Below are positions 49,247 through 56,559 of a DNA stretch of 64,000 bases, piece by piece. The first letter of the stretch is position 1. Every line of letters begins with the position of its first letter. The stretch spans positions 62,001 through 126,000 of the forward strand of contig JAZKYH010000075.1 in the NCBI GenBank assembly GCA_045612065.1, in the 5' to 3' direction. The notes below the pieces were generated by a model that saw only the letters and a program-made list of their open reading frames with translations, did no database searches and had not been told where the DNA came from. This stretch comes from UBA1189 sp045612065 (GTDB lineage: Bacteria; Bacteroidota; Bacteroidia; Bacteroidales; Bacteroidaceae). A program made the translations under genes and the position numbers.

Positions 49247-51979
49247 ATGAAACGGCAAATAATCAGAAAAAGTGCACTATGCCTCCTCATGGCATTAGTG
49301 TGTCAGGTGACTTGGGCGCAGACGAGTAGCTTGTTTAGGATGGGAGCATCCACAACCTCGCTATCCGATGGCAATTACGTGTTGGTGGCGATGAGCGATA
49401 AAGGCACTGGTCCTGTCATCTATGACCCGAACGCTGGCGAGGGTAAGTGCTATCGCTGCGAGGTTGGCACAACATTGAAGGCTGGTGATGAGGTGTCGTC
49501 AAAGTATGTGTGGAAAATTGATGTGACCACCATTGATGGTGTGCAGCACATTACTGTCAAATACTACAACGATACCATCAAGGCCTTCCCTGTTGATGGG
49601 GCTTGTAATCAGAATTTCACTGGCTCGGGCGTAGCTTCGCTAAAGACAGAGGTGAAGACTGTTAGCGGGGTGGATTATATCGCCCTGACATTGGACGATG
49701 CCAGCATCGGCTACATTCATGTGAATGCGCCCGGTGGTAACCCTTGTTTGAGCTATTGGCCTGGTTATGGAGATGATGGTACTTGCGTAAAATTCACTTT
49801 CTATCCCGTGAGCGCATTGACTGAGGAATCGACTCCCGTTGTGGTGACCTCTATCTTGGAGGACAAGCTCTACACCCTTGAGTGTCGCTCAGGTGCCGCG
49901 CACAACACCGCACGCTTCATCGGCATCACAGCAGGTGGTAAGATTTCGGGTCAGTCAGCTGAGGCCGCTTTTATCCAGTTTGAGAAGGCCAACGAGGAGA
50001 ATGGTTACTACATCAAGATTGTAGATGCCGATAAATACTTGAACCACAATGGCACCAACATCTCGGCAGGTGCTTTGAAGAACACTGTGTGGACATTGGG
50101 CGTAGGAGGCAAAGACAATGTAGCGAACGTTGTGACCTTCACCATTGGCAGCGACAAGTACCTCAACAACAACGGCTCAGACTGCAACGACGGCACTTGT
50201 ACCAACCTCAAGGCCAATCCCCATGGCGGAGGCCCTGGCTCAGGCAATGCCTGCTCACTGTGGGAGATGACACAGTATCCCGAGCCTGAGCCTGAGGCTC
50301 CACGTGTAGTAACGTCCATCAACAAGTCGAAGTACTACACCCTTGAGTGTCGCTCAGGTGCCGTGCACAACACCGCACGCTTCATCGGTGTTGCTGCCGA
50401 TGGCAAGATTAATGGTCAGTCGGCCGAGGCAACCTTCATTAAGTTTGAGGATGCCGGTGTGGTGAATGGATATTACATCAAGGTCTTGGGTGCCGACAAG
50501 TATCTCAACCACGACGGAACCAACATCTCGGCAAGTGCCGAGAAAAGCACCGTGTGGACATTGGGCGTAGGAGGTAAGGACAATGTCGCGCGCGTGGTGA
50601 CCTTTACCATTGGCAGCGACAAGTACCTCAACAACAACGGCTCAGACTGCAACGACGGCACTTGTACTAACCTCAAGGCCAATCCCCATGGCGGAGGCCC
50701 TGGCTCAGGCAATGCCTGCTCACTGTGGGAGATGACCGAATATAGCGAAAAACAATACCAGTTGCACCTTTGGAAAGAGTCTGTTCTCCCTTACATAGGC
50801 TACGTGGGCGGTTACTCTGCCGACTTGCGCGACGAGATTGAGGCTGTGGCTACAACTGCCGACAAAGAGACTTTCGAGGCGGCGCATGAGGTGCTTGCCA
50901 TCGATGCCGATACTTATTACCGCTTGGTGTGTGTGCATCCAAAGTCTGGAAACCGCGGTGACAGCTCGTATAACACGCTCACCTTCGACGGAAAGAGCAA
51001 CTTGGTGACACGCCCCACCGACGATAAAGAATTGAACCAACTGTTCCGATTTGAGGATGCGGGAGATGGCAAATATTATCTGCGAAACGTCAATGCCGAA
51101 GCCTACCTTAACAAGATTGCCGCTGGTAATTACCGCTCGGCAGTAGTTGCTAAGGAGGGGGCTTGTAAGGTGGAGATATCACTCTACGAAGGTTCTGTTA
51201 TCCAATGGAAACTCCATAATAGCGAGAGCATTAGCGGAAATAACCATGACAAGCATTGCTTGTTTGCCGAGAATCATCCTGGCGAGACCGTACCTTACGC
51301 TTGCGCTGGTTGGGAGGCAGGTGCTAACTCTGCTTCGGCATGGTACATTGTACCCGTCACAGACTTTGCTTACGTCCTCACCGTAAGCGCTGCAAAATAT
51401 GCAACATTATACCTCAACTTTGCCGTGGAAATCCCCGAAGATGTGAAGGTATACATTGCCGAAAGCGTAGAGGACGACCGTCTGAAGATGGCTCAGGTGA
51501 CGGGTGTGCTACCTGCCGAGACAGGCGTAATCGTGAGAGCCGAAGAGGGCACATATGGCTTTGTGATGTCTGATGATGAACCTTCAACTGATGTGAAGGG
51601 CAATCTGCTTAAGGGTACAACCACTAATAAATACATTACGGCAGACTTGAGCCATGAGTATTACGTGCTATCGAAGCAAAATGGCGTGGTGGCCATGTAC
51701 AAGCCCTCACTCACCGATGACCGTTTCCTCAACAATGCCAACAAGGCCTACTTGTCACTCGACACGGGCAAGCTTAGTCTCAATGACGATGAGGTGGACA
51801 CTGGCATTCAGCTGAGCAATAGACTCCGCTTCGACTTTGGCGGTACAACTTCAATAGATGATTCGCAATTGATAATGGATGATTCGCAACTGACCATCTA
51901 CGACCTCACCGGTCGCCGTGTGGAGAAGATGGAGAAGGGCATTTATATTGTGAATGGAAAGAAGGTTGTGGTTGAGTGA
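49247..51979 (+). CDS. Secreted protein with tandem beta-trefoil-like repeats and shared C-terminal module
   Basis: The product is 910 aa. Signal peptide MKRQIIRKSALCLLMALVCQ then VTWAQ. Residues about 200-345 and 355-500 are two near-identical 155-residue units (YTLECRSGA.HNTARFIG, TVWTLGVGGKDNVA, GSDKYLNNNGSDCNDG), with a third divergent unit at about 555-700 (YYRLVCVHPKSGNRG). The layout suggests RICIN/beta-trefoil sugar-binding domains, not proven. From about residue 707 (LTVSAAKYATLYLN) it shares a module with the 2.4-kb BspA-like protein and ends with a type IX-style tail (IYDLTGRRVEKMEKGIYIV). A heptad-repeat tract (51861-51895) is read in frame just before the tail. Probably surface-exposed; it faces the GH36-like gene divergently. 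Confidence 0.75.
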   Translation: MKRQIIRKSALCLLMALVCQVTWAQTSSLFRMGASTTSLSDGNYVLVAMSDKGTGPVIYDPNAGEGKCYRCEVGTTLKAGDEVSSKYVWKIDVTTIDGVQHITVKYYNDTIKAFPVDGACNQNFTGSGVASLKTEVKTVSGVDYIALTLDDASIGYIHVNAPGGNPCLSYWPGYGDDGTCVKFTFYPVSALTEESTPVVVTSILEDKLYTLECRSGAAHNTARFIGITAGGKISGQSAEAAFIQFEKANEENGYYIKIVDADKYLNHNGTNISAGALKNTVWTLGVGGKDNVANVVTFTIGSDKYLNNNGSDCNDGTCTNLKANPHGGGPGSGNACSLWEMTQYPEPEPEAPRVVTSINKSKYYTLECRSGAVHNTARFIGVAADGKINGQSAEATFIKFEDAGVVNGYYIKVLGADKYLNHDGTNISASAEKSTVWTLGVGGKDNVARVVTFTIGSDKYLNNNGSDCNDGTCTNLKANPHGGGPGSGNACSLWEMTEYSEKQYQLHLWKESVLPYIGYVGGYSADLRDEIEAVATTADKETFEAAHEVLAIDADTYYRLVCVHPKSGNRGDSSYNTLTFDGKSNLVTRPTDDKELNQLFRFEDAGDGKYYLRNVNAEAYLNKIAAGNYRSAVVAKEGACKVEISLYEGSVIQWKLHNSESISGNNHDKHCLFAENHPGETVPYACAGWEAGANSASAWYIVPVTDFAYVLTVSAAKYATLYLNFAVEIPEDVKVYIAESVEDDRLKMAQVTGVLPAETGVIVRAEEGTYGFVMSDDEPSTDVKGNLLKGTTTNKYITADLSHEYYVLSKQNGVVAMYKPSLTDDRFLNNANKAYLSLDTGKLSLNDDEVDTGIQLSNRLRFDFGGTTSIDDSQLIMDDSQLTIYDLTGRRVEKMEKGIYIVNGKKVVVE
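49858..50740 (+). repeat. Internal tandem duplication of 465 bp
   Basis: Two units 465 bp (155 codons) apart. The stretches 50147-50273 and 50612-50738 are almost identical at the DNA level (synonymous changes included are very few), which indicates recent duplication or gene conversion inside the coding region. Confidence 0.85.
51861..51895 (+). repeat. Heptad-repeat tract inside the 49.2-kb gene
   Basis: Heptads ATTCGCA, ATTGATA, ATGGATG, ATTCGCA, ACTGACC in a row, read as DDSQLIMDDSQLT. The paralogous module of the BspA-like protein has an unrelated short linker at the same place. Confidence 0.6.
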
Positions 51980-52006
51980 CTTGCTGACGAAGACGAATGC
52001 TGACAC

Positions 52007-52108
52007 AGAATTATGGGAGCCGATGCTCCCATAATTCGTATATATAGGCAAACCGTAATAGGAGAGGAGCGTATGCCGCAGTGGCACACACTCCTCTTCA
52101 TCGTTGTT
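52007..52108 (+). terminator. Two hairpins after the 49.2-kb gene
   Basis: GAATTATGGGAGC (52007-52019) pairs perfectly with GCTCCCATAATTC (52024-52036). A second stem AGAGGAG (52062-52068) with CTCCTCT (52090-52096) is followed by a T-rich run ending TTTTTTG. Confidence 0.7.
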
Positions 52109-52136
52109 TTTTGTTTATGAAACCTTTATATTTCTA

Positions 52137-52760
52137 TCACTTGATGGTGACGTATACCACCTTCTTCTCGGCAAAGTAGGGCTCGCGGAAGTAGTCTTTC
52201 AGGTTGGTCATCTCCACGATGTGCTTGTAGGCACGGGTCTCGTGCTGCAGCTCACCGCCCTTGAGGCAGAAGAGTCCGTTGGGGTAGCTGTTGCGCTGCT
52301 CCTTGGAGATGTTCTTGCGGCAAATCTTGAGCAGGTCCTCGAGCGGCATCACGGCACGGCTCACGGCAAAGTCGAAGAGCCCCTTCTCCTCCTCGCAGCG
52401 GCAATGGCGGAAGGTGACGTTCTCGAGCCCGATGCTCTGCGCCACCTCGGTGGCTACGCGTATCTTCTTGCCGATGCTGTCGACGAGATGGAAATGCACC
52501 TCGGGGAACATGATGGCCAAGGGAATGCCGGGGAAGCCACCACCCGTGCCGATGTCGAGCACGCGACTGCCGGGAGTGAAACGTATCACCTTGGCAATGC
52601 CCAATGAGTGGAGCACGTGGTGCTCATAGAGGTTCTCAATGTCTTTGCGCGAGATGACGTTAATCTTCGAGTTCCAGTCGGTGTACAGGTCGTAGAGTGC
52701 TGTGAACTGCTCTATCTGACGCTCGGTGAGGTTGGGGAAGTGCTTGAGTATCGTTTGCAT
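52137..52760 (-). CDS. rsmG: 16S rRNA (guanine-527-N7)-methyltransferase
   Basis: The product is 207 aa, normal for RsmG/GidB. It methylates G527 of 16S rRNA. Motifs: ISRKDIENLYEHHVLHSLGIA near the N-terminus, SAM-binding VLDIGTGGGFPGIPLAIMFPE in landmarks, HLVDSIGKKIRV, the family-typical FAVSRAVMPLEDLL and a late LKGGEL. Divergent from kdgK. A TAATTTCG box lies at 52808-52801. Confidence 0.95.
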   Translation of the reverse strand: MQTILKHFPNLTERQIEQFTALYDLYTDWNSKINVISRKDIENLYEHHVLHSLGIAKVIRFTPGSRVLDIGTGGGFPGIPLAIMFPEVHFHLVDSIGKKIRVATEVAQSIGLENVTFRHCRCEEEKGLFDFAVSRAVMPLEDLLKICRKNISKEQRNSYPNGLFCLKGGELQHETRAYKHIVEMTNLKDYFREPYFAEKKVVYVTIK

Positions 52761-52870
52761 AATGAAGGATTGGCTTTAAGCGTGGTTCGTAATTGCTGTG
52801 CGAAATTACATATTCTTGGGGAGAAACGAAAGATTTTGCCCGAAAAACCGAATATTAACTCGCAAATAAT

Positions 52871-52878
52871 TATCTTTG
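52871..52878 (+). promoter_or_regulatory. -7 box for kdgK-kdgA
   Basis: TATCTTTG then CGTATTC, 37 nt before ATG 52915. The -33 element is not clear. Confidence 0.6.
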
Positions 52879-52914
52879 CGTATTCGTAGACATAAACATA
52901 CCTATACATATAGC

Positions 52915-53937
52915 ATGGCAAAGATTGTAACTTTAGGAGAGATTATGCTCCGCCTGTCCACCCCGGGGCAGTTGCGTTTTGTGCAGACCGATGTGTTTGA
53001 TGCCGTCTATGGCGGTGGCGAGGCCAATGTGGCCGTGAGCTGTGCCAACTATGGGCACGATGCTTACTATGTGACCAAGTTGCCCAAGCATGAGATTGGG
53101 CAGGCGGCAGTGAATGCGCTGCGTCGCTTTGGGGTGAAGACCGACCACATCGCCCGCGGAGGTGACCGCGTGGGAATCTATTACCTGGAGACTGGTGCTT
53201 CGATGCGCCCCAGCAAGGTGATCTATGACCGTGCAGGCTCGGCCATTGCTGAGGCCGACCCGCAGGACTTCGACTTCGATGCTATCATGGAGGGAGTCGA
53301 CTGGTTCCACTGGAGCGGCATCACCCCTGCCATCAGCGACAAGGCTGCCGAGCTAACCCGCTTGGCGTGCGAAGCGGCCAAGCGTCATGGGGTGACGGTG
53401 TCGGTGGACCTTAACTTCAGAAAGAAACTGTGGACCAAGGAGAAGGCACAGAGCATCATGCGCCCTCTGATGCAGTATGTCGATGTGTGCATCGGCAATG
53501 AGGAGGATGCGGAGCTGTGTCTCGGTTTCAAACCCGAAGCCGATGTGGAGGCTGGCCATACCGATGCCGAGGGCTACAAGGGCATCTTCAGACAGATGGC
53601 TCAGGAGTTTGGCTTCAAGTATGTGATTTCTACTCTGCGCGAATCATACTCGGCTACGCACAATGGTTGGAAGGCCATGATATATGATGGTGAGGAGTTC
53701 TATGTGTCGAAACACTATGACATCTCGCCCATCATCGACCGTGTGGGCGGAGGCGACTCCTTCTCGGGCGGTGTCATCCATGGCTTGCTCACCAAGGCTA
53801 CGCAGGGCGAGGCGCTGGAGTTTGCTGTGGCCGCATCGGCACTCAAACATACCATTCCCGGTGACTTCAATATGGTGTCTGCCGAGGAGGTGGAGGCCTT
53901 GGCCGGTGGCGATGCCAGTGGACGTGTACAACGATAA
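52915..53937 (+). CDS. kdgK: 2-dehydro-3-deoxygluconokinase (PfkB family)
   Basis: The product is 340 aa from ATG 52915; the 13-residue upstream extension is basic and not family-like. It phosphorylates KDG, the product of uronate breakdown. Features: VTLGEIMLRLSTPGQLRFVQ start, GGGEANVAVSCANYG substrate loop, GIYYLETGASMRPSKVIYDRAGSA in landmarks, and the PfkB signature DRVGGGDSFSGGVIHGL with the catalytic Asp. The aldolase gene 15 bp downstream completes the pathway, which strongly supports this substrate over other sugars. Confidence 0.92.
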   Translation: MAKIVTLGEIMLRLSTPGQLRFVQTDVFDAVYGGGEANVAVSCANYGHDAYYVTKLPKHEIGQAAVNALRRFGVKTDHIARGGDRVGIYYLETGASMRPSKVIYDRAGSAIAEADPQDFDFDAIMEGVDWFHWSGITPAISDKAAELTRLACEAAKRHGVTVSVDLNFRKKLWTKEKAQSIMRPLMQYVDVCIGNEEDAELCLGFKPEADVEAGHTDAEGYKGIFRQMAQEFGFKYVISTLRESYSATHNGWKAMIYDGEEFYVSKHYDISPIIDRVGGGDSFSGGVIHGLLTKATQGEALEFAVAASALKHTIPGDFNMVSAEEVEALAGGDASGRVQR

Positions 53938-53951
53938 ATAGGAAAAGAGAA

Positions 53952-54623
53952 ATGGCAAGATTCAATAAGATTCAGGTGCTCTCGGTGATGAAGAGCACAG
54001 GCATGGTCCCCGTGTTCTATCACAGCGACGTGGAGACCGCCAAGCAGGTGGTGAAGGCCTGCTACGAGGGAGGCGTGCGCGCCTTCGAGTTTACCAATCG
54101 TGGCGACTTTGCGCACGAGGTGTTTGGCGAACTCAACAAGTGGGTGGCTCGCGAGTGCCCCGACATGGTGATGGGCGTGGGCTCGGTGGTAGACCCTGCC
54201 ACTGCCGCCTTGTACATTCAGTTGGGGGCAAACTTCATCGTAGGCCCGCTCTTCAACCCCGAAGTGGCAAAGGTGTGTAACCGACGCCTTGTGCCCTATA
54301 CCCCTGGCTGCGGCTCGGTGAGCGAGATAGGTCAGGCACAGGAGTGTGGATGCGACCTCTGCAAGGTGTTCCCCGCAGGTAATGTGGGCGGTCCGTCGTT
54401 CGTGAAGAATGTGAAGGCACCCATGCCGTGGTCGATGCTCATGGTGACGGGTGGGGTAGAGCCCACGAAAGAGAACCTCACGGCATGGATTAAGGCGGGT
54501 GTGACGTGTGTCGGTATGGGTAGCAACCTCTTCCCCAAAGAGGTAGTGGCTGCTCAAGACTGGGCATGGATATCGGCCAAGTGCGAGGAGGCTTTCGGGT
54601 ATATAAAAGAAGCGCGAGGGTAA
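53952..54623 (+). CDS. kdgA: KDPG / 4-hydroxy-2-oxoglutarate aldolase
   Basis: The product is 223 aa, usual for Eda-type class I aldolases. It splits 2-keto-3-deoxy-6-phosphogluconate to pyruvate and glyceraldehyde-3-phosphate. Features: GMVPVFYHSDVETAKQVVKACYEGG, catalytic Glu in AFEFTNRGDF, GVGSVVDPATA, the Schiff-base Lys in CDLCKVFPAGNVGG (about 138) and LMVTGGVEPTKENL. In an operon with kdgK. The terminator stem starts within its last codons. Also called eda. Confidence 0.95.
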   Translation: MARFNKIQVLSVMKSTGMVPVFYHSDVETAKQVVKACYEGGVRAFEFTNRGDFAHEVFGELNKWVARECPDMVMGVGSVVDPATAALYIQLGANFIVGPLFNPEVAKVCNRRLVPYTPGCGSVSEIGQAQECGCDLCKVFPAGNVGGPSFVKNVKAPMPWSMLMVTGGVEPTKENLTAWIKAGVTCVGMGSNLFPKEVVAAQDWAWISAKCEEAFGYIKEARG

Positions 54624-54636
54624 TCCCCACGCGCTT
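54610..54636 (+). terminator. Terminator of kdgK-kdgA
   Basis: AAGCGCG (54610-54616) and GGG pair with CCC and CGCGCTT (54630-54636). The left arm overlaps the final codons and stop of kdgA. It also lies just past the 3' end of the convergent tRNA gene. Confidence 0.7.
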
Positions 54637-54641
54637 ATCGG

Positions 54642-54715
54642 TGATCCCGGTGGGATTCAAACCCACGACCTTCAGAACCGGAATCTGACGCTCTATTCAG
54701 CTAAGCTACGGAACC
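54642..54715 (-). tRNA. tRNA-Arg (anticodon CCG)
   Basis: 74 nt on the minus strand. The acceptor GGTTCCG pairs with CGGGATC (with G-T wobbles), discriminator A; D-arm with TAGCTTAGCTGAATAGAG; anticodon stem TCAGA/TCTGA with loop TTCCGGT, anticodon CCG; T-arm GTGGG TTTGAAT CCCAC. The genomic sequence after the discriminator is CCG, so CCA is not encoded. It lies between kdgA and asnA. Confidence 0.95.
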
Positions 54716-54755
54716 ATTTCGGGTGCAAATTTAGCAAATAATTGGCACTCTACAA

Positions 54756-54785
54756 TTTGTTATTTGCAATAATTGCTTATTTTTG
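54756..54785 (+). promoter_or_regulatory. Promoter for asnA
   Basis: TTTG (54756-54759), 18-nt spacer, TATTTTTG (54778-54785), then CGGCC. The ATG is at 54815. Confidence 0.65.
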
Positions 54786-54814
54786 CGGCCGAATATGACA
54801 AAATGTAATATTTT

Positions 54815-55852
54815 ATGAGTTATTTGATAAAACCTGACGGCTACAAGCCTGTTTTGGACTTAAAGCAGACCGAGTTGGCCATCAAACAGATAAAGGAGTT
54901 TTTCCAGCAGAACCTTTCTACCGAATTGCGCTTGAGACGTGTCACAGCCCCTTTGTTCGTGTTGCAGGGACTGGGTATCAATGACGATCTCAATGGCGTG
55001 GAGCGTGCCGTGACCTTCCCCATCAAGGACCTTGGCGATGCACGTGCTGAGGTGGTGCACTCATTGGCCAAGTGGAAACGACTCACATTGGCCGAGTATA
55101 ACATCCCACAGGGATATGGCATCTACACCGATATGAATGCCATACGTGCCGATGAGGAACTGGGTAACCTGCACTCGCTCTATGTGGACCAGTGGGACTG
55201 GGAGCGTGTCATCAGCGAAGAGAACCGCAATGTGGAGTTCCTCAAGAAGATTGTAGAGCGTATCTACGCAGCTATGTTGCGTACCGAATATATGGTGTAT
55301 GAGATGTATCCTGAGTTGAAGCCCTCGTTGGCTGAGGAAATACACTTTATCCATGCTGAAGAGCTGCTGCAGATGTATCCTGACCTCACACCCAAAGAGC
55401 GCGAGCATGCTATCGCCAAGAAGTATGGAGCAGTATTCATCATTGGCATAGGTGGCCAGCTGAGCGGTGGAGAACCCCACGACAATCGTGCTCCGGACTA
55501 TGATGACTGGTCTACTCCGAATAGCGACGGATACAATGGCTTGAACGGTGACATTATCGTGTGGAACGAACTCCTGGGACGTTCGTTTGAACTCTCTTCG
55601 ATGGGTATCCGTGTCAACAAGGAGGTGATGATGCAGCAGTTGCAGCTGACAGGCAAGGAAGACCGCAAGGGACTCTATTTCCATCAGCGCATCATGAATG
55701 ATACCTTGCCCTTGTGTATCGGTGGCGGTATCGGTCAGTCGCGTCTCTGTATGCTCTTCCTCAAGAAGGCACACATCGGTGAGATTCAGTCGAGCATCTG
55801 GTCGGAGGAGATGAGAAACGAGTGCCGCGAGGCTGGAATACCTTTGATTTGA
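54815..55852 (+). CDS. asnA: Aspartate-ammonia ligase
   Basis: The product is 345 aa. It makes asparagine from aspartate, ammonia and ATP. It has a class II aminoacyl-tRNA-synthetase-like core: RLRRVTAPLFVLQGLGINDDLNG, ERAVTFPIKDLG, EVVHSLAKWKR, YGIYTDMNAIRADEE, HSLYVDQWDWE, then IGIGGQLSGGEPHDNRAPDYDDW and CIGGGIGQSRLCMLFL. Length and motifs are standard. The ung gene begins 18 bp downstream, so the two probably share a message. Confidence 0.97.
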   Translation: MSYLIKPDGYKPVLDLKQTELAIKQIKEFFQQNLSTELRLRRVTAPLFVLQGLGINDDLNGVERAVTFPIKDLGDARAEVVHSLAKWKRLTLAEYNIPQGYGIYTDMNAIRADEELGNLHSLYVDQWDWERVISEENRNVEFLKKIVERIYAAMLRTEYMVYEMYPELKPSLAEEIHFIHAEELLQMYPDLTPKEREHAIAKKYGAVFIIGIGGQLSGGEPHDNRAPDYDDWSTPNSDGYNGLNGDIIVWNELLGRSFELSSMGIRVNKEVMMQQLQLTGKEDRKGLYFHQRIMNDTLPLCIGGGIGQSRLCMLFLKKAHIGEIQSSIWSEEMRNECREAGIPLI

Positions 55853-55870
55853 TGAATCTCTTGAAACGGT

Positions 55871-56533
55871 ATGGACGTACGCATTGAAGAGGGTTGGAAA
55901 CAGCGTTTGGCTGCCGAATTTGAGAAGGACTATTTCGTCAAGCTTACAGAGTTTGTTCGTGCGGAGTATGCAAGTAAGACCATATATCCACCAGCCAAAC
56001 TTATCTTCAATGCGTTTGACCATTGCCCGTTTGATGACGTAAAGGTCGTAATCATAGGCCAAGACCCCTATCATGGACCGGGGCAGGCTCATGGATTGTG
56101 CTTCTCCGTAGCCGAGGGAGTGCCCAATCCGCCTTCGCTGCAGAACATCTTTAAGGAAATATACAGTGACCTTGGAAAGCCCATGCCTCCTCATGGAGAC
56201 CTCACCCGCTGGGCCAACCAGGGAGTGCTGCTACTCAATGCTACGCTCACCGTGCAGGCCCATCGGGCTGGTTCGCACCAACGTAAAGGATGGGAGGAGT
56301 TTACCGACGCTGCCATACGTTGCTTGGCAGAGGAACGCGAACACCTTGTGTTTATCTTATGGGGCGCTTATGCACAGAAGAAAGGTGCATTCATTGATAG
56401 GAGTAAGCATCTCGTGCTCACCTCGGCACATCCTTCGCCCTTATCGGCATATAACGGATTTTTTGGAAACAAACATTTCAGTCGTGCCAACGAATATCTT
56501 AAGGCACACGGAATAGCTGAGATTGACTGGTAA
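55871..56533 (+). CDS. ung: Uracil-DNA glycosylase (family 1)
   Basis: The product is 220 aa. It removes uracil from DNA to start base-excision repair. The catalytic water-activating Asp sits in IIGQDPYHGPGQAHGL (about 64), followed by PSLQNIFKEIYSDLG, LLLNATLTVQAHRAGSH and the DNA-intercalation loop SAHPSPLSAYNGFFG (about 185-198). Tail-to-tail with lptD across a 26-bp gap that contains a small stem TGGTAA/TTACCA. Confidence 0.97.
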   Translation: MDVRIEEGWKQRLAAEFEKDYFVKLTEFVRAEYASKTIYPPAKLIFNAFDHCPFDDVKVVIIGQDPYHGPGQAHGLCFSVAEGVPNPPSLQNIFKEIYSDLGKPMPPHGDLTRWANQGVLLLNATLTVQAHRAGSHQRKGWEEFTDAAIRCLAEEREHLVFILWGAYAQKKGAFIDRSKHLVLTSAHPSPLSAYNGFFGNKHFSRANEYLKAHGIAEIDW

Positions 56534-56559
56534 AGCTATCGCTTACCACTTATTGCTCA

